Source: Pavlovales sp. CCMP2436 (taxonomy: Eukaryota > Haptophyta > Pavlovophyceae > Pavlovales). Taken from it: a stretch of 11,647 bases of DNA. Each line of letters starts with the position of its first letter. The first letter of the stretch is position 1. Shown piece by piece: positions 5,490-11,647 of this stretch. The DNA is taken from the NCBI GenBank assembly GCA_026770615.1, contig MU631535.1, positions 11,895 through 23,541 on the forward strand, in the 5' to 3' direction. The translations under genes were made by a program, and so were the position numbers. A model generated the notes under the pieces. That model had not been told where the DNA came from and did no database searches. It was given only the letters and a program-made list of their open reading frames with translations.

Positions 5490-8070
5490 ATGGCGCCAAC
5501 CCTGGCGGAGGAGCCGCCGCGCCACCGAAGGCTCGCCGACGGGCTGTCCAAGGTGGCCGCCGTGCTCTGCCTGGCGGGCTTTGTCCTTGCCGTCTTCAAC
5601 ATACTCGGATGGGCTGAGCGAACGTCGATCTCGGGCTTTGGAGATTTGGAGAAGCGCGCGCCGGAGCACGACCGCTCGATCGCCAGCCAGCCGCCACAGC
5701 CACCACAAATTGGCCTGTTTAGCGCGGGCGCCGGTGGCTATCGTTCGTTCCGGATCCCCGCACTCGTCTCGCGCCCCTGCGGCACGGGAGCGGGCCGCAC
5801 ATGCCTGCATGTGTTCGCCGAGGGGCGCTGGCTGAGCGCATCGGACTCGGGCCCGATCGATATCGTGACGAGGCGCTCGACAGATGGCGGGCGCTCGTGG
5901 ACGCCGATCGAGACGGCTGTCTCGTGGGGGGACATTTCAACTACGGTTGGGAATCCGGCGCCTGTCTGGGACGGCGAGATGGGCAGTGCGAACGGTAGTC
6001 TCCTTCTCCTCTTCACGGTAAGTACTACACCCCCCCCCCTCCTTCCCCTCCTCTTTACTGTAAATCCCCCCCCCCACCACCACCACCCCCCCCCTCTCCC
6101 TGCCCTCTACTCCTCATCTTTACCCTCGCTCACCCTCCCCTCCCTCTCTCACTCTCACCCTCCCCTCTCTCACCATCCCCTCTCCGCTCCTCAAATTCAC
6201 AGGTGAATAATACCTGGCCTTTCGTCACTAAGCTAGAGCCGACCGGCTGGTCCACCCCGCGCAACCTTAGTTTGGAAACGAAGCTGCCCGGGTGGGGATG
6301 GATGGCCACGGGTCCAGGCCACGGCATCCGACTGCTCGGGCCGGTGGGCGGCTCGGTGGGAGCTCGCGCCAGCGTCTACTTCCCGGGCCGGTTGGTGGTG
6401 CCCGTCGACCACATGCTCTCGGCAGCCGACGTCTCTCTTTCGGTGAAGCTGCGGCTGCCAGCCGGCGTGCCGCCGGGCGACGGCCGCGCGCGCCCGCGCG
6501 CGACGGTGCGTTTCGTCACGGTGAATGCGCAACACCCGACCGACCGGTACGTTTTTTTTTTTTTTTTTTGTTGGGTTTGCATTTAATAATAGTTATTTTA
6601 GCGTCCCCCGACCTGCAGCCCGAAGGCGTACGGGCATGGGTCTGCTGGAACGGTGGATTCACTCTTCATAGTGACGTCGTTATGCGCTAACGAGGGGAGG
6701 CACGATCAAAACAAATTATATTTACTGTTTAATATTTCTATTGAAAATTCCCGAGTTGCAGTCCAAAGGCGTACTGTTGTTATTTGTTGCTATTTGTAAT
6801 TTCGTTTTCTCACTGATTGTTGTCCTTTGTTGTTATATGTGATTTATTCCGCTCGTTCGACCTCTCATCGACGTTGGTTCATAACGACGTCGCTTTTGCA
6901 AGTCAATCCGCCGTGCCCGCAGGTATCTCCAGCTGCGCCTATGCGCTGAAGGCTCACCACTGACAATATGCGTTGCTGTTATCTTATTTTGTGTACACGA
7001 CTCCATCCGCTTCACCGCTTCTTTCTGTCTATGTCTGCACGATCTCGTCTGTGAGTGAACGCGAGTCTCCTACCGCACACTATTGAGCCAATATTTTTTT
7101 ATATTTTTTTAAGGTATGCGGGCGAGGTGGATGTCGAGTGGCCGATACTCCCAGAATTCGTCCTCCAAGGCATGCGATCGTCTGCGCTCCTGAGCGACGA
7201 TGGCGGGGCCAGCTGGCGGATGGGTTCTGCCGTGCCATCCACAAACAGGTGCTGCCCAGGGGGGCTGAGCGCCCCCTCCCACTGCAGATAACATGAAAGC
7301 CACCTCCCTCAACGCCTAGGGCGTTTGCGGGTGTGTTGAAGGGTCATACTAACTAACTAACTAACTGGTAATTATTTAAATAATTAACACTGCAGCTACT
7401 TATCTTCATACTAACTAATTAGCAGTAACTAACTAACTATCCACAAACAGCAACTCGAACGAGGCAAGCATCACGGAGCTCGACGACGGCACCCTCGTCC
7501 TCTCCTTCCGGATACAGTCGGCAAGCGGGAGCGAACGCGGGTGCCGCCACTTCTCGCTGAGCAAAGACGGCGGCGAGAGTTGGGGGTCGCCCTCACAGGC
7601 CGAAAACTGCGCCGTGCCAGACCCCATCTGCCAGGGTTCGATCCTTGCCGTCCCGGGGCTTGGCGTGCTCACATCCGGCCCCGGCTCTCGGCAGGCGCGC
7701 GAGCGGATGAGCTTGCACCGCGCCGCCGTGGCGGACGGCGTGCGAGGGCTGCAGGAGTGGTCTACCCTCCGCGTCCTTTCAGAAGGTCCTGACTTGATTA
7801 TTTTTTTTGGCTGCTGCTGCTGCTTGCTTGCTACTATTTTGCTGACTTCTCTTTCCCCCCCCCTCTCCAGGTTCCGCCGCCTACAGCGACATCGCGCTCA
7901 TCGATGAGGACCTCGACCGTGGGCCGCGCCGACCGCTGTCGGGGGGCGAGGGCGGACAGCTGACGCCGTCGGCTCGGCATTTAGCCATCCTCTACGAGCT
8001 CGGCCAGGATGGGCATGGCGGCCCTTCTGCCATCATGTTTGCGAGACATTATATAGAAACAGCCGGCTAG
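5490..8070 (+). CDS. Membrane-anchored sialidase (exo-alpha-sialidase, GH33-like), five exons
   Basis: Exons 5490-6017, 6203-6546, 7114-7248, 7451-7785 and 7871-8070 join in consistent phases to 513 aa ending in TAG. The earlier open frame has no ATG, so ATG 5490 (CCCGATGG) is chosen. Residues 22-41 are one hydrophobic segment after a short basic N-terminus, indicating a type II membrane protein with a lumenal or extracellular enzyme; sequons at N168, N178 and N197 fit. Sialidases hydrolyse terminal sialic acids from glycans. Visible family marks are FRIP (87-90, first catalytic Arg), SDSG (D119, acid/base region) and three Asp boxes (STDGGRSW 130-137, SDDGGASW 318-325, SKDGGESW 373-380). Also present are MATGPGHGI (210-218), GRLVVPVDH (238-246), NEASITELDDG (E340 or E345 near the nucleophile partner), QGSI (397-400), Arg-rich 416-426 (third Arg), SAAYSD (Y452, nucleophile) and LYE (E490). 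The catalytic set appears complete. Confidence 0.88.
6018..6202 (+). other. Sialidase intron 1, homopyrimidine-rich
   Basis: The 185-bp phase-0 intron runs GTAAGT...TTCACAG. Nearly the whole interior is C/T on this strand, with long C-runs and CCA repeats (6028-6190). The donor neighbourhood is duplicated: CCTCTTCACGGTAAGT (6008) is echoed by CCTCTTTACTGTAAAT (6051), each followed by a C-run, leaving a decoy donor about 43 bp into the intron. The joined protein reads LLLLFT-VNNTW, as expected for sialidases. Confidence 0.75.
6547..7113 (+). other. Sialidase intron 2 (567 bp) containing an imperfect inverted repeat
   Basis: Phase-2 intron GTACGT...TTTTTTAAG, three to seven times longer than the others in this gene. 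Inside it, the reverse complement of about 6651-6700 matches about 6861-6912: CCTCCCCTCG, ATAACGACGTC and AATCC-CCG are shared, with gaps. A direct repeat CCCGACCTGCAGCCCGAAGG / CCCGAGTTGCAGTCCAAAGG also occurs near 6607 and 6750. These look like remains of an inserted hairpin element; the exons on either side remain in frame. Confidence 0.65.
7237..7450 (+). repeat. 12-bp direct repeat bounding sialidase intron 3
   Basis: ATCCACAAACAG is found exactly at 7237-7248 (last bases of exon 3) and 7439-7450 (last bases of intron 3, including the acceptor AG). The intron is 7249-7450, 202 bp, so repeat spacing equals intron length. Removing it restores VPSTNSNSNEASITEL. Inside are AACGCC-TAG-GGCGTT and AATTATTTAAATAATT palindromes and CTAACTAACTAACTAACT runs, which resemble branch-point sequence. 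The structure is that of an insertion with target-site duplication in which the duplicated target supplies the acceptor. Confidence 0.85.
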
Positions 8071-8173
8071 CGTTAAGCCGGCTCTTAAATTAATATGCTG
8101 AACCGCTAATGTTAATCACATTAGTTAATAGTCTGGCCGATTCCGGCGGACTATACGTCTTAAATCAGACGTA
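8061..8173. repeat. Cluster of four short hairpins after the sialidase stop
   Basis: Four inverted repeats follow one another: AGCCGGCT (8061-8068, overlapping the stop) paired with AGCCGGCT (8076-8083), TAATGT/ACATTA (8107-8123), AGTC..GCCG/CGGC..GACT (8130-8152) and TACGTCT/AGACGTA (8154-8173). They may structure the 3' UTR or be remnants of a mobile sequence. The rest of 8174-8514 shows no supported gene; an open frame at 8109-8360 has no recognisable protein and runs into GC-rich low-complexity sequence. Confidence 0.6.
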
Positions 8174-8707
8174 CAAGTTTCTACAGGCTAACGCGGCAAA
8201 CTTTTGCGGGAATCTCTGGTGGAGGCCCAACGTGCTCTCCGCTGTAGGCTGCAGAGTGCAGCTGCGCGGCGCCGGACAACCGCGGCCGCCCGCCCGGTCA
8301 TCGGTGACAGTCGCCCCGGGGCCCGCCCCGCCCGCCCGCCCCGGCCGAGGCCGAACGTGAGTAGGCCACATGGGCAGGCAACCGGCGTTATTACGCGGTG
8401 CCTTGAACTAACTTACAACAGGAGTGAGATGAATCTGATGAATAATAAGCTAATTGCACTAAGAATGAATGCATAACGGCTAGACCCCTGAGCCTATATT
8501 TAACCAGCTTTTTTGCCTATTTAATAGGCTGCAGTCGGCACGCTGTAGCCGACGCACCGCGCGTCGGAAACCCAGGGTCGCCGCACATTGCCGTGGACGC
8601 CACGACATGGGGATAGCCAGGATTCAATCAGATTGACGATATGACCTCCCGGTGGCCTATTATGACCTGGTGAATTAACACTGAAGAAAAATTACGAAAT
8701 TTTCAGC

Positions 8708-8992
8708 ATGGCAGACGCTGACCCTACGTCGCTGCCGCTCGAGCCTGAGCTGCTCGCCGAGAGGCCGCTTGCCATCAAAGACTCGACGAGCGGTATCACC
8801 TGCACCTCGGCCACGCTGGAGGCTATATGTGAGGGTGTTGCTCGCTCCCCACGCCGCCCAGAGCGCCCACTGAGTCGTGCCTATTGGTACCTTCTGAAAT
8901 TGGCCTATTCAATAGGAATGTTTTTTACTCGAAATCTGCATTTAATTACAAAATTAGTTATTGAGGAGGATATGATGGATCGAGGCTTTTAA
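8708..8992 (+). CDS. Small unrecognised ORF, possibly only a first exon
   Basis: ATG in good context (TTTCAGCATGG) opens a 94-aa frame. The first roughly 40 codons use G/C-ending codons like the true genes here. From about codon 40 the bias disappears, the sequence becomes AT-rich and it crosses a CCTATT-AATAGG palindrome. A GTGAGG at 8830 could be a splice donor, which would make this the first exon (about 41 codons) of a gene whose next exons I cannot place before the DRC8 3' end. TTTTCAG just before the ATG could also be an acceptor. No domain recognised; it may be a gene fragment. Confidence 0.3.
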   Translation: MADADPTSLPLEPELLAERPLAIKDSTSGITCTSATLEAICEGVARSPRRPERPLSRAYWYLLKLAYSIGMFFTRNLHLITKLVIEEDMMDRGF

Positions 8993-9017
8993 TTTGCCTC
9001 TTGAGACCCTATCCTCC
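8965..9017. repeat. Symmetric hairpin with paired outer and inner stems
   Basis: Outer arms GGAGGATA (8965-8972) and TATCCTCC (9010-9017) and inner arms GAGGC (8982-8986) and GCCTC (8996-9000) are perfect complements. They are separated by equal 9-nt unpaired stretches and a 9-nt AT loop. It lies across the end of the small ORF, which ends at 8992. It may be a terminator-like or processing structure, or chance. Bases 9018-9292 hold no supported gene. Confidence 0.5.
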
Positions 9018-9292
9018 AAGCCTCAGCTCTAGAGAACAAACTAGAGACAAACGGCGACAGCGTGTACCTTGCCTATTGAATAGGTTTGAATAGGATCCGT
9101 CTCAAGGGGTCTGCCGATAAGATGGTGATCCGGTTTCAATTATTATCCAAAGTTCCAGTTTCAGCCAGGACCACCACAGAAAGAGCAGGGGGTCTGCAGT
9201 TGCAAGATCTGCCATCTCCTCGCCACTCCTACGCAGCTCCTACACAGCCCACACGAGCGGAGAGGATTGGGCGCCGTGTGATGGCTTTTCAG

Positions 9293-9775
9293 TTAAAGCT
9301 CGAGCAGGGTAATGTAGTCTTCGTAATGCACCAGCCCGGTCTCCGTGTCCGCGGCGAAAGAGAGCATGTCGTCGATCTCCTCGACGCTAAACTTCTCGCC
9401 CCTCGTCGTGAGGAGTTCCCGCAGCTTCTCAGCCTCGACGTACCCCTTCGCGTCTGTGTCGATGGCGCGGAAAGCCGCCAGCAACCGCTCCTCCGGATCG
9501 CGCTGGAATTGGTTGGCCAGCAGCACCCGGATAGCCAGGCGCTCGAACTTCTCAAAGCGGATGAAGCCTGTTGGTTCCTCCTCCTCGATCTCCGTGATCA
9601 TGTCGCGCAGCTCCAGCTCTGAGGGGCACATGCCGAGCGCGCGCACGATCGTCCCGACCTCGCGCACGTCGCAGTGGCCGCGCGCCTCCTTGTCGAAGAG
9701 CGCAAACTTGGCACGCACGTCGCGGCCGATCGCGTCGCGCCGCGCGGCCATCTCGCGTGCCTCGAACGTGCCCAT
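9293..9775 (-). CDS. DRC8: Dynein regulatory complex protein 8 (EF-hand, EFCAB2-like)
   Basis: Intronless 160-aa ORF, ATG at 9775 (CGCGATGG), TAA stop just below 9293. DRC8/EFCAB2 is a calmodulin-like subunit of the nexin-dynein regulatory complex linking outer doublets in motile cilia. The protein has four EF-hand-like repeats. The first is FALFDKEARGHCDVREVGTIVRALG (residues 25-48 region), followed by the hallmark MITEIEEEEPTGFIRFEKF (59-77), a third loop DTDAKGYVEAEK (106-117) and a final hand ending YITLLEL. The loops lack several acidic ligands, for example Lys instead of Glu at position 12 of the third, so calcium binding is probably weak, as is typical for this family. Methionine 9 is an alternative start. 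Its presence implies a flagellated stage. Confidence 0.85.
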   Translation of the reverse strand: MGTFEAREMAARRDAIGRDVRAKFALFDKEARGHCDVREVGTIVRALGMCPSELELRDMITEIEEEEPTGFIRFEKFERLAIRVLLANQFQRDPEERLLAAFRAIDTDAKGYVEAEKLRELLTTRGEKFSVEEIDDMLSFAADTETGLVHYEDYITLLEL

Positions 9776-9888
9776 CGCGGGCTGCCAACCCCCAGCCCTG
9801 CTCGCCGCTCGCTCGCGAGTGGAGCTACTGCTGCCCGTTGCCGTTACCTCCCTCCGTGACTTTTAATAACAGTCTGGAGGGTGAGCCC

Positions 9889-9922
9889 CGATTTTTTTCG
9901 GTTGTTATGTTATGTTATGATG
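9889..9922 (-). promoter_or_regulatory. DRC8 copy of the shared ACAACCGAAAAA element
   Basis: On the minus strand it reads CATCATAACATAACATAACA then ACCGAAAAAAATCGG, about 115 bp before the DRC8 ATG. It shares ACAACCGAAAAA and the TCGG end with the sialidase copy, and ATCATAAC with the copy at 11473. It lacks the TTTTGCGA-AGC part, so it is the weakest of the three. Confidence 0.4.
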
Positions 9923-10238
9923 CCCCTTCTACCGCCGGGTGCGCAGTCTCTGCGTCCAGGAGGCCTCGGTTGTCAGCGTCTGATCGTCATTCTGTTTCTA
10001 GCCTCAGCATCACCATGCGGTGATACTGGTGCGCCGGCAGAGCTCTGAGCAGCCGATTTCGTTCGAGTTTGGTTGAAGATGGGTTCCACTGTGGTGGCTC
10101 GACGGGTAGCCACGTGCAGCGACGCAGCCCTCAGTGCGCCGCATGCCGGTGAAAGTCATAGGGACGATTGCGGTGCCGAAGCATCTCCCGCAGATGCCAG
10201 TTGCGAGATGGGTAGCGGTGAGGTCGTCGGGTCGAGCG
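9923..10238. other. Spacer between DRC8 and the coiled-coil reading frame
   Basis: No gene recognised. A hairpin CAGCATCACC-ATGC-GGTGATACTG (10005-10028, 9 of 10 pairs) is the only clear structure. An open frame on the minus strand across this stretch has no coding character and is left out. Confidence 0.5.
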
Positions 10239-11179
10239 CTATCCGAAGGCAGCACTTTGCCCGGTATCCGGGGCGTCCGGCTTCGGTAGCTTTGGCGCAG
10301 ATAATGTGCTCGCCTTGGCCTTCGTGCCGGTGGCCTCGGTCTTCGGCTGCGTCTTGTGGCCGGCAACGTTGACTCCCACGTGCGGCTTCTTCTGCTCGTG
10401 CGAGTCGGTGTGCGGCAGCTGGGTGGGTGGCGCGGGTCGGTGTGTCGGTGTCGAGCGAGATGTCGAGGATGTCGAGGATGGTGTCGAGCTTGGGGTTGGG
10501 GTTGGGGCCGGCTTCACCTGCGCCTTTGCTTCGGCTGCCTGCGCTTTGGACTCCTTGGCTTCCTTGGCCGTTTTTTCCGCCTGCGCCTTAGCTTCCTTGG
10601 CCACCTTTACCGCCTGCGCCCTGGCCTCCTTGGCCACCTTACCCGCCTGCTCCTTTGCCTTAGCCGCCTGCACCTTCCCCTCCTTGGCCGCCGCGTTCTC
10701 TGCCGCCTGTTTCTCTTTAATCTTCGCCGTCTTCTTCTCCTTTTCCGCCTGTTCTACCTTGACCAGCAGCTCCGCTGCAGCCCATCCCGCCTCCGTCGCT
10801 TCCTCAGCTGCCTTCCGCTCCGCGGCCGCCATCTCCGCAGCCTTCCACTACTCATTCGCGTATAGCAGAGTCGTGAGCGCCTTGTCAGCGTCTCCACCAG
10901 CATCGTCGAGCGCAAACTCGGCGACAGAGAGGTCGGTTCCTGCTACCTCGGCAAGGTGCGCCAACTCCACGTCGCGTGGTGTTTGTGGCGGCTTCTCCTC
11001 GGGGATCGACGACTCCGTCGTTCGCGGCACCTTCGCGGCGGGCGGGGTGGCCGGGAGCGGGGGGGGGCGGAGCTGTGTGCGGCTCTGATTGCGCGGCTTT
11101 TTTCGCGCCAGGACTCAGAGCGCAGGGATGCACTGAACCGATCAGCGAGGGATCCACGGGCGGCGGGTCGGGCCGTCAT
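10239..11179 (-). pseudogene. UBA-like plus Ala/Lys/Glu coiled-coil protein with an in-frame TAG
   Basis: One minus-strand frame runs from about 11090 to 10239. Its first part holds a UBA-like three-helix segment, DVELAHLAEVAGTDLSVAEF then ALDDAGGDADKALTTLLY (about 10968-10860), like the C-terminal domains of NAC-alpha and HYPK. TAG at 10850-10848 follows LLYANE. The same frame then continues for 202 codons: about 115 residues of Ala/Lys/Glu repeats (AKEAKAQAEK type, coiled-coil-like), a Pro/Ser/Thr linker and a basic tail, ending TAG at 10239. The helical pattern starts directly after the TAG. The UBA frame has no ATG; the only nearby ATG (11179) is in another frame that would join across the C-run at 11069-11077 or by an unseen intron. 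Possible readings: pseudogene, sequencing error, read-through, or two genes (a UBA protein stopping naturally and an ORF from ATG 10832). Confidence 0.5.
10439..10720. repeat. Low-complexity and short tandem repeats in the coiled-coil frame
   Basis: GTCGAGGAT-type units (10448-10490) and three TTGGGG units (10490-10507) encode the Ser/Thr/Pro-rich stretch. Between 10510 and 10690, CCTTGGCC(A/G)CCTTACCGCCTG-like units recur with roughly 33-36-bp spacing and encode the AKEA-AQA repeats. Slippage in these units would change coil length. Confidence 0.6.
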
Positions 11180-11212
11180 GGTTGAGAAGTGGTTGCCCGC
11201 TCCCCCATCTCG

Positions 11213-11458
11213 CTATTCCTTATACTGCGGCTGCTTCTGCGAGCCGAAGACCTGCGTCTCCACCCCGTGCGCCTTCACATTGACACCGCAGACGCCGGGC
11301 TGCGCGAGCAGCTCGAGCGCGTGGCGCCGCTGAAGATATAGGATCATCTTTGCCTGCTTCATCGTCAACTGCATCGCGCTTGGCGATGCCACGGAATGCA
11401 GCTTCTGCTCGAAGGTCGGGCGCGTCGCTCCGAGCCCTCCAAGATCGACGTTCTCCAT
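11213..11458 (-). CDS. Small 81-aa protein of unknown function
   Basis: ATG at 11458 (AATAACGATGG) opens an 81-aa frame ending TAG. I do not recognise the family. It begins MENVDLGGLGATRPTFEQK, has a Met/Lys/Leu helical stretch (QLTMKQAKMILYLQRRHALELL, about 29-51), then QPGVCGVNVKAHG and a polar tail. Codons are G/C-ending, the start context matches the verified genes, and the shared ACAACCGAAAAA element sits immediately upstream, all of which support a real gene. It could also be the first exon of a longer gene. The coiled-coil frame lies downstream on the same strand. Confidence 0.5.
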   Translation of the reverse strand: MENVDLGGLGATRPTFEQKLHSVASPSAMQLTMKQAKMILYLQRRHALELLAQPGVCGVNVKAHGVETQVFGSQKQPQYKE

Positions 11459-11472
11459 CGTTATTGTGTTAT

Positions 11473-11503
11473 GATTTTTTCGGTTGTGCTATCGCAAAAG
11501 ATG
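11473..11503 (-). promoter_or_regulatory. Shared 5' element upstream of the 81-aa ORF
   Basis: On the minus strand: CATCTTTTGCGATAGCACAA then CCGAAAAAATC, ending 14 bp before the ATG at 11458. It matches 5380-5408 upstream of the sialidase over about 28 nt with two substitutions and one A insertion. It is followed by ATAACACAATAACG and the ATG. Confidence 0.55.
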
Positions 11504-11530
11504 CCCTCCGGGGGCCCTCCCGGAGGGCCC
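11504..11530. repeat. Nested GC palindromes
   Basis: CCCTCCGGG (11504-11512) pairs with CCCGGAGGG (11519-11527). An alternative pairing uses GGGCCCT (11512-11518) with AGGGCCC (11524-11530), so two mutually exclusive hairpins are possible. It lies directly upstream of the shared element at 11473-11503. Confidence 0.7.
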
Positions 11531-11547
11531 TTACCCGGGGGGGTTGG

Positions 11548-11625
11548 TTTTGACAGACGGTCGTCCTGTCCGGACAGGGTGGTCTTGACAAACAGTCATC
11601 CCGCCCGGACACCGTCGTGGCGCAC
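11548..11625. repeat. Two-copy tandem repeat of about 36 bp with an internal palindrome
   Basis: TTGACAGACGGTCGTCCTGT (from about 11549) is repeated as TTGACAAACAGTCATCCCGC (from about 11585), each followed by CCGGACA. The first copy contains a perfect 14-bp palindrome CCTGTCCGGACAGG (11565-11578), degraded in the second. Its relation to anything beyond the right edge is unknown. Confidence 0.65.
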
Positions 11626-11647
11626 AATCGACTGAAGTACCCCGCTG

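Larger units (their letters stand above)
8515..9094. repeat. Recurrent CCTATT-N-AATAGG palindromes
   Basis: Three full palindromes occur: GCCTATTTAATAGGC (8515-8529), CCTATTCAATAGG (8904-8916) and CCTATTGAATAGG (9072-9084). Each has two fixed arms and a different middle base. Half-sites GCCTATT at 8655 and 8879 and GAATAGG at 9088 lie among them. I saw none elsewhere in the window. They surround and penetrate the small ORF at 8708. Function is unknown; a DNA-binding site, dispersed repeat or intron-associated element are all possible. Confidence 0.85.

Noticed and set aside
7630..7660. GGTTCGATCC, tRNA T-arm-like
   Set aside because: It lies inside sialidase exon 4 (encoding QGSIL) and no acceptor or anticodon stems surround it.
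8109..8360. 83-aa plus-strand frame
   Set aside because: Starts in hairpin-rich AT sequence and ends in Pro/Arg low complexity; no family features or codon bias.
9086..9866. Plus-strand frames opposite DRC8
   Set aside because: Antisense shadows; the minus-strand product is a recognisable EF-hand protein.
10239..11030. TAG reassigned to a sense codon in this organism
   Set aside because: The sialidase, the 81-aa ORF and the coiled-coil frame itself all end in TAG, so reassignment is not supported.

Overview
This 11.6-kb window is nuclear DNA of a microbial eukaryote that has, or descends from, a flagellated cell. The evidence is GT-AG spliced genes, a eukaryotic ribosome-biogenesis factor (NOP16), a ubiquitin-E4-like protein and DRC8, a subunit of the motile-axoneme nexin-dynein regulatory complex. 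Exons are GC-rich with G/C at third codon positions; spacers and introns are AT-rich or full of homopolymer and pyrimidine tracts. Start codons repeatedly have the context ATGG. A GC-rich alga, for example a haptophyte or another flagellated lineage, would fit, but this placement is inference at low confidence.

Layout. Bases 1-430 are G-rich, telomere-like minisatellite (six 16-bp units, then degenerate GGTTAGGG/GGTTATGGTGAGG repeats in a higher-order array), followed by a second diverged array (461-850) and a large imperfect inverted repeat (about 1040-1165). Next, on the minus strand, is the N-terminal half of a Ufd2/UBE4-type ubiquitin E4 (2970 to about 1546, one intron) with an unexpected N-terminal membrane segment. 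Its coding sequence stops inside a triplicated, pyrimidine-rich sequence. It shares a 252-bp divergent spacer with NOP16 (+, 3223-3699). Bases 3700-5489 are intergenic, with a two-copy 200-bp repeat bracketed by an 18-bp direct repeat and a smaller paired repeat.

The central gene (+, 5490-8070) is a five-exon sialidase (GH33-like, 513 aa) predicted to be a type II membrane protein. I could reconstruct it with every splice phase consistent. Its third intron is bounded by an exact 12-bp direct repeat, the signature expected of an inserted intron. Downstream (8061-9100) are tandem hairpins, a recurring CCTATT-N-AATAGG palindrome and a small uncertain ORF.

The right side is minus-strand: DRC8 (9775-9293), a UBA-like plus Ala/Lys/Glu-rich coiled-coil reading frame broken by an in-frame TAG (about 11179-10239), and a small unrecognised 81-aa ORF (11458-11213). 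A near-identical sequence of about 28 nt (core ACAACCGAAAAA) lies upstream of the sialidase and the 81-aa ORF, with a shorter version upstream of DRC8. It is in the same orientation relative to each gene, suggesting a shared promoter or 5'-leader element. I see no operon-like or obviously functional link among these genes; they look like ordinary neighbours on a chromosome arm with an accumulating repeat-rich flank.
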